From: Nageia nagi
Lineage: Eukaryota; Pinophyta
Assembly (NCBI GenBank): GCA_050084985.1
Contig: JBITNC010000001.1
Location: 47,802,001-47,866,000, forward strand
Direction of reading: 5' to 3'
Length of the DNA: 64,000 nt
A program made the position numbers and the translations under genes. Below are positions 11,600-23,717 of this stretch, one piece after another. Position 1 is the stretch's first letter, and every line of letters starts with the position of its first letter. Under the pieces are notes generated by a model. The model had not been told where the DNA came from. It did not search any database and saw nothing but the letters and a program-made list of their open reading frames with translations.

Positions 11600-12570
11600 A
11601 TGAGCCCTCATCCTTCAAATAAGCTTCAAAGCACAGTGTTGGATGGAAGCTATGAAAGTGGAATATGAAGCACTTATGAAAAATTAAACCTGGGATATGG
11701 TTTCTTATTCCAATGAGAAGAACATGATTAGAAATAAATGGATCTACAAGGTCAAATTCAATTCAATTAGAGATATTGAAAAATATAAGGCAAGGTTAGT
11801 AGCTAAAGGTTTTGCTCAAAAATACGATGTAGATTATGAGGAAACTTTGATCCCATGGCAAAGATGCCTACTATCAAGATTATCCTTTCTCTTTTTGCTC
11901 AAAGATGAATTTTTTTTCAAATTGATGTCAAAAATGCATTTCTCAATGGTGACTTAGATATAGAAATCTTCATGAATCAACTAGAAGGGTTTATTATAAA
12001 AGGCAGAGTCTTTTATGTGCAAGCTAAAGAAGTCATTGTATGGACTTAAGCAAGCACCTTAATCCTAGTACAGAAAGATTTTAGAGTACTTTATAGACAT
12101 TAGATTCTCCAAGTATTTTTCTAACTTTGATTTATATGTGCTCAATTAAGTAAAAGATGTGGTCTTTATTCTCCTTTATGTGGATGATCTTCATATAACT
12201 AGGAATAATGATGAAATCATTCAAGAGTGCATATCCAAACTTAAGGCAATATTTTAAATGATTGATCTTAGTTTCTTGCACTACTATCTTGGAATGCAAG
12301 TGTATCAATACAAGGATTATACTTACCTTAGTCAATCTAAGTATATATCTTAGATATCTTGCAAAAGTTTAGAATGGAGGAGTGCAAATATGCTGCAATC
12401 CCAATCTCTCCTGGAATTACTATTTCTTTGAGCTCCAACTCTCAGTTAAATGGTGTTGTAGCTTATAGGTAATTAATTAGTATTCTTTTATATTTGACTA
12501 TATCTAGGCTAAATATTACCTTTGTAGTGATTCTAATGGCACAATTCAAGTAGAAACCATATGTTGAGCA
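11600..12570 (+). pseudogene. Copia reverse transcriptase, broken
   Basis: Motifs in order but in changing frames: KWIYKVKFNS and YKARLVAKGFAQKYDVDYEET from about 11725; a degraded VDVKNAFLNGDL region near 11920-11955; the polymerase active site LYVDDLHIT intact at about 12174-12200; and HYYLGMQV-like sequence near 12280. At least three frame changes and many stops exclude activity. Reverse transcriptase copies element RNA into DNA in the particle. Confidence 0.83.
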
Positions 12571-12589
12571 CCTCAATGCCGTTAAGCAA

Positions 12590-13081
12590 ATCTTGAGGTA
12601 TATTGTAGGGACTAAGGATCTTACTCTCAAGTATTCCAAGTTGCCCTCATTTGTTCTCTCTGGATTCTCAAATTTTGACTATAAGGGAGATAGAGATGAT
12701 AGGAAATCAATCTCTATGTATGTGTTTAGCATTGGTTCAGGTGCTATCTCTTGGGCTTCCAAGAAGTGGCAAACTATTTCTCTTTCCACTATAGAAGTTG
12801 AATAATGTACCATGTTTGTTGCAGCCTAGGAAGTCATTTGGCTAAGGCATATTCTAAAATAAATTAGGTATATGCAAGGTGGATTATATTTGATTTCTTC
12901 AAACAATCAATCTGTTATTTTTTTGTTTAAGAATTTTGTGTTTTATCAGAGAATAAAACATGTGGAAATCCATACCCATTTTATCAGAGAGAAGGTTTTT
13001 ACTGGCGTCATACAGCTAGAGTATTGTCCATCCACCTTGAACTTCATTAATTTGTTCACCAAGACCCTCCTTGAAGCTTAG
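12590..13081 (+). pseudogene. Copia RNase H, degenerate
   Basis: RYIVGTKDLTLKYSK and ISWASKKWQTISLSTIEVE are typical of the copia RNase H region; the Ala-Glu-Tyr expected next is broken by TAA at about 12803. It continues with NNQSVIFLFKN, RIKHVEIHTHFIREKV and NFINLFTKTLLEA, the usual end of the polyprotein. The stop at 13079-13081 sits where the family normally ends. Confidence 0.87.
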
Positions 13082-13953
13082 TGTTCTGTAAGCTTAGGGA
13101 TGCTATCAAGTTGGTGAAGTTACCCACAAGGGAGAGTGGAGTTTGAATTCTTGTGTTAAATTCATGTTTGTGATGACAACTTCACCCCTAGGAGGATTTT
13201 GTATTTTATAGTGTTGATTTTGTTGTACACCTTCGTGGTAAGTTCACTCTACATGAGGAACTTGTTATACAAATTGGCCAATCTAACACTATTTAGTTAT
13301 TCATATGTGAGGAACTCTTATGTGTCTTTTGGCATTATTTAGTTATTCATATGTGAGGAAATTGTATGTGCATGCTTTATTTTTTGGTCAATCGAGCACT
13401 ATTCAACTATCCATGTGTGAGGAACTCTTATGTGTCTTTTGGAACTATTCAATTATCTATATGTGAGGAACTCATATGTGCATGCTCTATTTTGTAATGA
13501 TAATCAACACATGTTTTATATATAGTAGGTGACTATAGGTTTTTGGAATGGCATATTTGTGTTAACTTATAGTGCACCATTGATCAATTTATGATGGCAT
13601 TTATGTGATTCATCTATCCTTGATGAGATGAATATGTTGCATCTAATTGATCTTGTTGTTTGAGCTATTATGACTTATAGGTTCCTTTGACATTGTAAGA
13701 TACTTACCTTAGGTATGCAGGCTCTTGGAGACTCTTCATGACTTTCAGTTGGATGCCTACTTCATGTACATTGAAATCGATTATGGTTAATGATTGTATT
13801 TGGCAAATTAGTGAGTCTCAAACTAAATCTTTCTTACTTCACAAATATATAAAAAGTTATCATCTCTGTTGTATCTATTTGAAGGAGAACTCTCTTACTT
13901 TCTCTTCTTCTTCTTTCTTACTCACTTTATCCCAATATTGCATTAAGGGGGAG
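13082..13953 (+). other. Copia 3' region with tandem repeats and polypurine tract
   Basis: From about 13287 to 13490 a compound unit of roughly 108 bp occurs twice. Each half starts 'actatttagttattcatatg' or a variant and continues 'tgaggaactcttatgtg'. The remainder is non-coding. AAGGGGGAG at 13945-13953 is the polypurine tract directly before the LTR. Confidence 0.75.
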
Positions 13954-14454
13954 TGTTGGAATGTATAATGCATTATTGTAAAGGTTTGTATTAAATATTC
14001 TATGTAAGTTCACTAATACTTAAGGGTATCATTTGATACCTTAAGTATTTAAATGAATATGATAATATAACTTGTCCTACACTCCATGTCATGACCATGC
14101 CCCTTGGGTAAAAGGATGTGCATGTCATACTTTTGTACATTGGATAAAAGGGTGATCTGAAAAGAGATTTTGGCCTATAAATAGAAGACTCCCTCTTTGT
14201 GATCACATACTAATTATAGAGTAAAGTTATGCTATAGGGTAGTGCTTAGGAGTTGAGATTAGGAGGATTGTAAGAGAGTTGTATTTGTGATTGAAGTAAA
14301 GATCTAGTTAGTGGATGTACTCTAGGTTGGAGAAACCACTTACATCTTATGTTATCTTTATGAGATTGCTTTGTGAGTTTGTTAGATGTGTATTGTGAGC
14401 TTTCATATGATCTTGGGAGTTTAGATTTGTTCATGTTATAGTTCAATTCTCTCA
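13954..14454 (+). repeat. 3' LTR of copia element
   Basis: 501 bp, TGTTGGAATG to CTCTCA, with TATA box TATAAATA at 14176-14183. Retains the ~21-bp stretch missing from the 5' copy. Followed by the CCTCA target duplication. Confidence 0.93.
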
Positions 14455-14459
14455 CCTCA

Positions 14460-14975
14460 AATCCAAGACATTTACTAGAGATTTAGAATTTGATTTGAAA
14501 TTCATCACCAATGATATACATGAAACATCTAGATTGGAATAAAGCCTTGAGGTTATTAGATCCAACATCACTAGGCATGACCAGAGGAACATCTATTTAG
14601 TTGACCACTCTTTGGGTGCTACCCTTTCCATGGAGGTTGATGAAAAAAATTAAATGAGAGGGTGGTATCAGCTTGGAGTATCACCTCTTCAACTCTCCTT
14701 TTCCCTTTGCTCCCATCAAGTGAATCATGAACAAGAAATTGAAGTCTAGCATCCAAATGGTTTGGATTTCCTTGAAAGTAGGTCTTGTCATCATGGTCAT
14801 AAATGATAATGACTCATTTGGTAATTAGCACAAGTGGATTTTGAATTTGTATATCAATCCATGCAATTACATCTATTCAAAATATGTTAGATATTTTGAA
14901 AATAGTGAGGAAATGTAGAATTTGGGGATGGACAAGATCATTGAGATTGTTGTGCACAATGATATTTTAAGGTGA
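14460..14975 (+). pseudogene. Class-3-type lipase pseudogene, 3' part
   Basis: Continues the gene cut at 4804. Pieces in two frames align in order with the same family: RDLEFDLKFITNDIHETSR, then NIYLVDHSLGATLSMEV (family GHSLG nucleophile elbow, here DHSLG with Ser kept), then LEYHLFNSPFPFAPIK, and finally LNLYINPCNYIYSKYVRYFE. There are in-frame stops at about 14541, 14652, 14716 and 14834 and at least two frameshifts. The final fragment ends with TGA at 14973-14975. Several stops lie where relatives have codons one transition away. Confidence 0.85.
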
Positions 14976-15511
14976 ACATGATTAATAAAAACTTGTGCAT
15001 GTTCAATCTCTAGTACCTAAAAATGCAAGGAGACCCATTTCTACACTTGATGAAGATAAATTTGATGGTTGGCATGAATAAACTCTTGGCATGTCATCAA
15101 GGATCCCTTGGCATACCACCATTATCCCTTCAATCAATAGAAACCCAGGCATGTTGGATCTTTGATACCTAAAAATGCAAGGAGACCCATGACTGCACTT
15201 GAAGGAGGTGAATTCAATTGTTAGCTTGCATAAATCCTTAACATGCCACTAAGATCCACTAGGCATGGCATCAAGGATCCCATGGTATGTTGCCAAGATT
15301 CCTTCTATTGGTGTTAATTATTTTGGCCAAAATGAAGAGGTCTAGACATCATTCATTAACATGGACCATAACATCATTATTATCTATACCAATTTTAACA
15401 TTTAGGGATAGGGCATCAACAACTCTATCCTTTAAAAAATTGTACATAATTTCATTAAAAAAAATCATGCCTATACTAAAGAACTCGTAAAAATAAAATC
15501 TTCAAAGTAAA
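14976..15511. other. Diverged tandem duplication downstream of the lipase remnant
   Basis: Two copies of a ~150-bp segment lie at about 14998-15150 and 15155-15290. Each contains 'acctaaaaatgcaaggagac' followed by 'ccat', then a 'gcatgaataaactcttggcatg' variant and 'catcaaggatccc'. No protein match recognised. The rest up to the array is AT-rich with nothing seen. Confidence 0.6.
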
Positions 15512-15516
15512 TAATT

Positions 15517-16659
15517 TGTAAATATCCAATTACAAACTCAAGTGCAAATTAGCAAATTCAACCAAGAAAACATACATGTCTAGCCTAGAAGTGCAAATAC
15601 AAGCTTCAACTACCTCATAATGCCAATGTTAGGGTTAGGGCATAAATTACATATTTACATAATACAATAATACCAACATATGGCTCATATATGCATCAAT
15701 AGACAATTGTACCTCAACAGTGCAATTATTGGTAAGTGCATAATACAAATATGAGATCCAATATCTAATAATTGCATATAAGATGAATGATGATCAATAA
15801 TACAATACTAGACCCAATAGGGCTGATGTTGGCATTAAAGGAACCAACTAGGGTATAACATGTATCCTTAATATGGATAAATGGATGGGATAGTCTTGCT
15901 CCCTAATAACCTAAATCCTATCCATCGAAGGAACCCTCCTCAAATCTTGGTGGCCAACTGAGTGGTAGAAGCTCAACCTCAAAATACCAATAGATGGGCT
16001 AGGGTATTGCACCAAAGTTGTAGACCAACAAGATCTCTCAGCCTACTAATCCTTTTAGATGTTGCACCTAGGGATTTCTTAGCGTTGCGCTAAGTATCTT
16101 ATCCTCTATATGGTATCAAAGATAGTAATAACCAAGTATATCTAATTATGAGGCTCCAATGTCTTTTATTATACATCACTAGATCTAGGTTGTGCCAAGG
16201 AGTCATCACCTGTCTATCATAACCTAATGTCAACCTTTTGGAGGGCCAAACATGGTAACAATGAGAAATTAATGTCAACATGAGAGTTTGGGGTGCCATG
16301 CATGCCTAACATAGGTCTAAGAATCACGCATGGGTGTTGAGGTATCATAATGAGAAATCATGGGGGTCTAGGAGTCTCCCCAAGGTAATGCATGTGTGCA
16401 AGTGCTCATCCATCAACTTAAGAGCTAAATAGATCTTAAGATTCCCATAATCATCTATCAAGATCTCCAAGTACATTAAAACACCTAATCTACATTGGGA
16501 GAGAGATGTACCACTTGGGGCTAATAGTGGGGTCCATTGACCCATTAAGTCTTCTATCTCAAGTCTTAACTTAAACCATAATTAAATAATAAAATATAAT
16601 ATACATGGGAATTTTTTAGATTCTATAATTAATTACAATAATGCAAGGGGGACATCACA
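15517..16659 (-). repeat. LTR D (terminal 3' LTR of the array)
   Basis: 1143 bp. On the plus strand it starts TGTAAATATCC and ends GGGGGACATCACA; on the coding strand it therefore starts TGTGATGTCCC. It lacks a ~30-bp minisatellite-like stretch near 16240 that is present in the other copies ('cccaatgtgggtacctagg' repeats). The adjacent polypurine tract (coding strand GAGGGGAGGCTT) is at 16660-16673. Confidence 0.92.
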
Positions 16660-17200
16660 AAGCCTCCCCTCTTGAATTACTTATCCTTTAGTGATGGTGG
16701 AAGGCTACATCATATTATATTCCAAGAATCCTTCAACACTCCCTCAACCCTAGTTGTTGGGTGTCCAAGACCTTCCAAACTAAACGTGAGATGTCTAAGC
16801 CCCTCCATACTCATCATCATGCATAAATACTTGTAAACCACCTATGTGAGGTGTAGTAGCTATCATGAATTCAACATGAGGAACCAAAGCTCCTTTAAGC
16901 TTAACATCCATATCTCAATCCTCTCAATGCTCCATGTGAGGGGTGGAAGCTACCTTAGTCCCAATGTTTGATGGCAAATCTCCCTAATGCTCAACGTGAG
17001 GTAACAAGCTACCTCAATTATTAATGTGAGGGGTAGAAGCTCCCTTAAGTCAAACATGGGGTGAATATCCTCCTCAGGTATCAACATGAGGTTTCTAGCC
17101 TCCTTAAGGCTCAAGGTGAAGTGCAGGAGATTTTCCAAGCTCAACATGACCCCTTTAAGCTTCCTAGGATGCAATGTGGGGTATGGGAGCTCTCCAACAC
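16660..17200 (-). repeat. Polypurine tract and minisatellite 3' of protease, unit 1
   Basis: After the polypurine tract, about 16745-17195 consists of imperfect ~40-45-bp units containing variants of 'ctcaacatgagg' and 'agctcc'. On the coding strand they read as repeats of roughly 14 residues (such as LTLSLKEARN). Relative to the other two interiors this copy has lost about 430 bp between the polypurine tract and the minisatellite. Confidence 0.72.
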
Positions 17201-17299
17201 TTCTCTTCTCTTATCAAAAATCCTTTGTAACCAAGATATCCCCATATTCTTCCTTTTTTATTCTAACACCACTCAATCATATCTAGTCATTTACTATCC

Positions 17300-19319
17300 A
17301 CCTATGGAAAATCATCTCCAATCCCCTATAGAGTATGGGTCTTCCCATCAATATCAAAAATCATAGTGAGTTTTTGGTAGTTGGTGTGAATGTCACCCAA
17401 ATCAAATAGTCACTGCACTCTTAGAATAATATGAGAATATCCCTTCAAAGGATAAATGGAGAAGTTCTCCTTCACTATGTAACTGTGCAACCTCACTTTA
17501 AACCTTTCAATAATGTAATCCACAAGCATGAGTTTTCCATTGGCATTGGAAATTATGAATCCTTCAAAATCCTTGGTTTTTAGGTTCTTCTTCTCTATAA
17601 AGCCTACCTCAATGAAGTTATGAGATGCTCTTGAATCAATGAGTACCATCACATCTTACCCACCTTCCTTTCCCACCACCTTCAGTGTGAGTTACTTCTT
17701 CACCCCAAGGATTAAAATGATCATACTCCTTAATGGGCCTTTTTCCTTAGGTGATTATTGGTCCAATCTAACCATGCCAAGATCAAAATCTAAATCATTT
17801 TACTCCTCAAAAATTACATCTATGTAGTACACCTATCCCTTGCCTTAGAAATGGTTCCTTGGCTCCTATGTCTTCTTACAATATAAGCACTTACCTTCAT
17901 CCCTCAACTTGCTCTAAGTGGTTGCATCCAACTGGTTCATACAAGGTGGGGGGAAGGGTTTAGCCTTGATAACCCACTCCTTGTAAGTAAAAGTATTTTG
18001 TATGGTTGGTCCCTTATACTTCTACCTCCCTTGAGGGATTTCATGATCAAATCTAGATTATATGCGATTCAGATGGCATTATCAAGGTTCCTAGGTGAGG
18101 ATACCTTGACCATTCCTTATAATGGCTCCATCAGTCCCTCTATGAAGAGGAATATCAACCACTCCTAAGGAATATGGTGAATCATGACTGTAATCTTTTG
18201 GAATTTTGATACATACCCATCCATCTCCTTTTGCTACCTTAGAGATGTTAAATATCAAAAGTAATCATTCTTCTTCTTCCAATAAAACCTCCTTACCAAT
18301 CATCTAGCAAACTCATCAAAAGAAGTAATTATTAAGTAATCTTTGCTGATTACAACATGCTACCACCATTTGAGGGAATCACCCTCAAAGTGTAATGATG
18401 TAAAGTGAATTGCATCCTCCTCCACCATATTCAAGCTCAAGGTGAAATAGGTCTATAGCTAATGTAGCCAAGCCATAGCCATCATCATTTCTCATCATAC
18501 ATATGTACCTAAATTTTGTTTATATTTTATTGTAGGTCTCTCTTATCTCCCCATGAGCTTCATGGAGTTTGTGGATCATGTGAACTACTTCCATTTAACC
18601 CTTGGATATTAAGGTAGCCATTGAATTTGACATCTCTCTTCAATACTAGATTCAACATGGAGTACTCCTTAAAAATCTAATTCAACTCTAGTGGGCTAGG
18701 AACCCTATTCTTTGCCTCTTCTCCTAACTTCTTGGTGAATATGGGTTTGGATGAATTAGGAATAATGGGCTATACCCCAATCTTATCAACATCCTCATCT
18801 AGGTACCTCCTTAAGAGAGGGTTATTACCTTGTGGTACTTGGTGTGAGTGGGATATCAAGAATATGGGTGTTGGATGACCCATAGATCCATGGTAAGTAG
18901 ACTCTCTATCTCTCAAATTATGAGATCTCCTCATACTCACCTACCTATCTACTTTATATTCTTCATGCAATTCTTCTTCCTTAATATGGGATAGGGCATG
19001 GGGGGCTAATGTGCCTCTCTTGCTCCTCTTGAAATCCCACATGTTTGTTCAATTACCTTTGCATGGTGGTTATGTCTCTCATCATGTTATGAATGATCAA
19101 AATAAGCTCATTAAATTTTTGCTTATGTGTGGATTCTTGAGATAGACTAGGGCTTCTCCCCCTAGTTAATGTAGACCTCCCTTTTGATATATCATTTTCC
19201 TCTCTAAAATCATCCTCATTCTCCATCTCATTCATCCATTATCAATAATCTTCCTTTTGGGTGGCCCTAGAAGGTGTTTCATCAAGCTATGATTTTCTAC
19301 TCTTCCTTACAGATTCCAT
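17300..19319 (-). pseudogene. gag-protease remnant, unit 1 of the array
   Basis: Coding-strand start ATG at 19317-19319 (MESVRKSRK), 72 bases after the LTR C primer site. The gag core is visible near 18350-18450 (EEDAIHF, LHFEGDSLKWW). A zinc-knuckle remnant of the KCxYCKK type lies near 17880. An aspartic protease starts at 17652: MMVLIDSRASHNFIE, with the active-site DSG changed to DSR. It runs on into LGDIHTNYQKLTM near 17390, a segment found in gypsy polyproteins just before reverse transcriptase. Nothing further of pol follows. Multiple stops and frameshifts. Confidence 0.82.
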
Positions 19320-19390
19320 TTCCCTTATGATGCTTAACCTAGTGTAGTAGTTGTGAATAATAGGTTGCATTCACAGGTTGGCTAGATCTA

Positions 19391-19403
19391 AGCTTTGATA
19401 CCA
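19391..19403 (-). other. Primer binding site, unit 1
   Basis: Coding strand TGGTATCAAAGCT, one base from LTR C; one mismatch from the plant initiator-tRNA-Met site. Confidence 0.85.
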
Positions 19404-19404
19404 C

Positions 19405-20586
19405 TATAAAGATATAATTACAAATTAAAGTACAAATTAGCAAATTCAACTAAGTGAACATTGACATCTGGCATAGAAGTGGAAATACAACCTTCAACTA
19501 CCTCACAATGCCAACATTAGGGTTAGGGCATAAATTACACTTTTACACAACATAATAATGCCAACATCTGGCTTATACATGCATTAATGGATAATAACAC
19601 CTTAACATTACAATTATAGATAAGTGCATAATACAAATATGAGATCCAATGCCCAATGATTATATATAATATGAATGATGATCAGTAATATAATACAAGG
19701 TCTAGTAGTGCTAATGTTGGCCTCAAAGGATCCGACTAGGTCATAACATGTGTCCTCAAGTTAGATAGATGGATGGGATAGTATTGCTCCCTTAGAAACT
19801 AAATCCTCTCCATTGAAGAATCCCTCCTCAAATCTTGGTGACCAATTGAATGGCAAAAGCTCAACCTTGGAATACCATCAGATGGGCTAAGGTGCTACAC
19901 CAAAGCCATAGAATAACAAGATCCCTCAGCTTGCTAATCCTCCTAGATGCTGTACCTAGGCATTTTCTTATTACTATGTTAAGTCTCTTATCCTCTAAAT
20001 AGTATCAAAGATAATAATACTCAAGTATATCTAATTATGAGGCTCCAATGCCTTTTTATAACATATCATTGGATCTAGATTGCACCTAGGATTCATCACT
20101 TAGATCTTATAACCCAACGTTAACCTTTTGGAGATCCAAGATGCCAAATGTGGGTACCTAGGGGCCAAGCATGCCCCATGTGGATACCTAGGAGTAATTA
20201 ATACCAACATAAGGGTTTGGAGTGCCACACATACCTAATATGGATCTATGAATCATGCATGGATGCTAAGGTGTCATAATGGGTAAATGAGGGGGTCTAA
20301 GAGTCTCCCTAAGGAGGGTGCATAAAAGTGCTCATACATCCACTTAAGTGCTAAATAGACATTAGGATTCCTAAAATCATGTATCAAGATCTCCATGTAC
20401 ATTAAAACACCTAATCTACAACTGGGAGGGAGATGTCCCACTTGGGACTCATAGTGGGGTCCATTGACCCATTAAGTATTCTATCCCAAGTACTAACTTA
20501 AAAAATAATTAAATAATAAAATATAATATAAAGGGAAATTCATTGGATTCCATAATTAATTACAATTATGCAAAGGGGATGTCACA
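19405..20586 (-). repeat. LTR C (internal, shared)
   Basis: 1182 bp, aligned along its whole length with the other three. It acts as 3' LTR for the interior on its right and 5' LTR for the interior on its left. No 5-bp duplication flanks it, as expected if it arose by recombination. Contains a 'gttagggttaggg' stretch near 19510, present in the sister LTRs. Confidence 0.92.
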
Positions 20587-21560
20587 AAGCATCCCCTCTC
20601 AAATTGCTTAACCTCAAGCCATCATGGAAGGCTGCAACATATTATCTTCCAAGAATCCTTTAACCTCATAGATTGTTACCATAGTAGAATACAACTTCAA
20701 TATATCATCTCTATGATGAAGGTCTTGTACGAATTGCTGAATCTATAATCTAATGTATCAATAATGCATGCAAAAACTCTAATATGCTTTAACAATCACT
20801 CTATATCAACTACTTCATGGTTGTCCTTAGAAAACATGGGAGTGTATGAAAGTATCTAGGAATAAGTACCTTTAAAAACCTTAAGTAAATTATAGGTGAG
20901 TATAAACCAGTGGAGTCTTTGCTCCATGTACGAGGCCAAGTCCTCTCCAAGCCCAATGTGGAGTCCAAAACTCTGCTGATTGCCAATACAAAGCTAAAAA
21001 CTTCCCCATCCTCACACATGAGATTCCAAACTCCTTTTTGGCCCAACATCAAGTACATGAACCTTCCTAGGCCTAATGTGGGGAGCCAACACTCCCTCAA
21101 CCCAGTTGTTGGGTTTCTAAGCACTTCTAAACCAAATGTAGGGTGTCTAAGCCCATCCATACTCATCATGATGTAAAAGTACCCCTCAACCACTTTTGTG
21201 AGGTATAGTAGCTCTCTTAAATTTAATGTGGGGAACTAGAGCTCCTTCTAGCTCAATGTCCATATCTCAATCCTCTTAGTGCTCCATGTGAGGGGTGGAA
21301 GCTCCCTTAGTACCAACCTCTGATAGAAAATCTACCTAGTGCTCAACATGAGGTAACAAGCTACCTTAATGTTCAACATAAGGGGTAGAAGATCCCTCAA
21401 GTGCAACATGTGGTGATAATACTACTTAGTGCTCAAAATGAGGTGTTTAGCCTCCCTAAGGCTCAATGTTAAGTGCAAGAGGTCTTGCAAGCTCAACATT
21501 CCCCCTCCAAGCTTCTTGGGATGCAACATGGGTATGGGAGCTCTCCAACGCTCCTATTCT
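20587..21560 (-). repeat. Polypurine tract, spacer and minisatellite, unit 2
   Basis: The polypurine tract on the coding strand is GAGAGGGGATGCTT (20587-20600). About 20930-21550 is an imperfect ~42-bp minisatellite. On the coding strand an open stretch at 20810-21193 shows its protein periodicity: GLRHPTFGLEVLRNPTTG, then LRECWLPTLGLGRF. Whether this was ever translated is unclear. Confidence 0.72.
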
Positions 21561-21639
21561 CCTTCATATCCAACTTGAACCTATCTACTTCTTTCTTTTT
21601 ATTCTAACACCACTCAATCACCTTTGATCATTTACTATC

Positions 21640-23632
21640 CACCTATGGAAAATAATATTAAATCTACTACATAGTATGGATCTTCCCATTGATCTTGAAA
21701 CTCATATAGAGTTTTTGGTAGTTGGTGTAAATGTCACCCAAATAAAATAGCCACTACACTCCTAAAATAGTTTAAGGATGTTCCTTCAAGGGATAAACAT
21801 AGAAGTTCTCCCTAATTGTGTAACTTTGCAGCCTCACTTTAAACCTTTCAATAATTTGATCTATAAGCATGAATTTCCCATTGACATTGAAAATTTTGAA
21901 TCCTTCAAATATCTTGTGTTTTCATGCTCTTCTTCTCTACAAAGTCTACATCAATGAAGTTATGATATGATCCAAGATCAATCAAGACCATCATATCCTA
22001 CCCACCTACCTTCCCCAATACCTTCAATGTGAGGTACTTCTTCACCCAATGGAGTGAAGTGATCACACTCCCTAATGAACCTTTTGACTTGGATGATTCT
22101 TGGTCTAGTATGTCCATGCTAAGATCTAAGTCTAAGTCATAAGAATCCTCCTCAAAAAATTCCTTTATGTAGTGCACCTTTCCCTATCCTTAGACATGAT
22201 GCCCTATCTCTTAAGTCTTCTTGCAGTAGAAGCACTTTCCTTCCTCCCTTAGCTTTCTCTAAGTGGTTACATGAAATAGTTCATATGAGGTGGAGGAAGG
22301 GTTTGGCCTTGCTAGGCCACTCCTTATTAGCAAAAGTCTTCTATATAGCTGATACCTTATATGTCTACCCTCCCTTGAGGGATTTCATGGTTAGATATAG
22401 ATCATATGCAGCTCAAATGACATAATCAAGGTTATTAAGTGAGAATACCTTGACCATTCCCTACAATGGCTCCATTAGTCCCTCTATGAAGAGGAATGTC
22501 AACTACTCCTTAGGAATGTGGTTAATCATGACTATAATCTTTTAAAATTTTGATACATACTCATCTATTACCCTCTACTACCTCAAAGATTTCAAATCTT
22601 GGAAGTAGTCATTCTCCTTATTTTGATCGAACCTCTTTACCAACCTTCTAGAAAACTCATCAAAAGAGGTAATGAGTGAGTAATCCTAATTGATTACCCC
22701 ATGTTACAACCATTCAATTGCATCACCCTCAAATTGTAATGATGCAAAGTGAATTACATCTTCCTCAATCATATTCAAGTTTAAGGTGAAGTAGGTCTAT
22801 AGCTGATGTAGCCAAGCCCTCCTACATTTTATTTATCTTTTATTGCAAGTCTCTCTTATCTCCCCATGAGCTACTTGGAGTGTGTGGACTATGTTAACTA
22901 CTCCCCTTCAACCTTAGGATCTCAAGGTAGCTATTAAAGTTTACATGTCTCTTCAATCCATGATCAAACATGGAGTACTCCCTAAAAATCTAATTCAGCT
23001 CTAGTGGACCGAAAAACCTATTCTTTGCCTCTTCTCCTGACTTCTTAGCAAATATGGATTTGGATAGCTTGGGAATAATGGGTTGTTCCCCAATCTTGCC
23101 AACATCTTTATCTTGATACCTCCATAAGAGAGGGTTAGTACCCTATGATGCTTAATATGAATGGGATATCAAGAATGTGGATTCTATATTACCTATAGAT
23201 TGGTGGTGGGTAGACTCTCTATCTATCAAACTACAATATCTCCTCATAATCTCCTCCCTATCTTCTTTATATTCCTCATCCAACTCTTCTCCTTCATCTA
23301 GGATAGGATGCAAGGGACTAATGTGCCTCTCTTGCTCCTCTTGAACTCCCACATGTTTGTTCAATTACCTCTACATCATGGTGATGGCTCTCATCATGCT
23401 AGGATATGGATGAAATAAGCTATTTGAATTTTTGGTTAGGTGTGGATTCTCGATCTATAGTAGGGCTTCTCCTCTTAGCCAATGCAGAACTTCCTTTTGG
23501 TGCATCATTCTCCTCTTAAAAATCACCCTTGTTTGGCATCTTATTCATCGATGTCAAGTGATCTTCCTCTTGGGAGGCCGTTGAAGGTATCTCATCAAGG
23601 TACAATTTTTTTCTCTTCCTTGTAGATGCCAT
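21640..23632 (-). pseudogene. gag-protease remnant, unit 2 of the array
   Basis: Start ATG at 23630-23632 (MASTRKRKKLYLDEIPS). An acidic, charged amino-terminal region follows, including EEDREEIMRRYCSLIDRES on the coding strand near 23250. The protease begins about 21994 with MVLIDLGSYHNFID; the catalytic DSG is now DLG. It ends in the same DIHTNYQKL segment near 21730. Layout, spacing and end point equal unit 1. Many stops. Confidence 0.8.
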
Positions 23633-23700
23633 TTCTCTTCTAATGCTTTACCTAGTGTAGTAGCTATGAATAGTAGGTTTCATTTATAGGTTGTCCAGAT

Positions 23701-23716
23701 CCAAGCTCTGATACCA
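23701..23716 (-). other. Primer binding site, unit 2
   Basis: Coding strand TGGTATCAGAGCTTGG, perfect over the 12 bases expected for plant initiator tRNA-Met; one base from LTR B. Confidence 0.9.
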
Positions 23717-23717
23717 C

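Larger units (their letters stand above)
4805..14454 (+). mobile_element. Complete Ty1/copia element with exact target duplication
   Basis: A 480-bp 5' LTR and a 501-bp 3' LTR bracket an interior with tRNA-Met-type primer site, gag, integrase, reverse transcriptase, RNase H and polypurine tract in Ty1/copia order. The flanking bases are CCTCA at 4800-4804 and CCTCA at 14455-14459, a perfect 5-bp target duplication. The host sequence on the two sides joins into one lipase reading frame. All enzymes carry stops and frameshifts, so it is dead. The distance from primer site to gag is about 3.9 kb, far longer than usual for copia, partly because of a nested solo LTR. Confidence 0.93.

Noticed and set aside
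15628-15642. Telomere-like 'gttagggttaggg' in array LTRs
   Set aside because: Only two repeats, of TTAGGG rather than the plant TTTAGGG type, present at the same place in sister LTRs and mutated in LTR B. It is ordinary LTR sequence.
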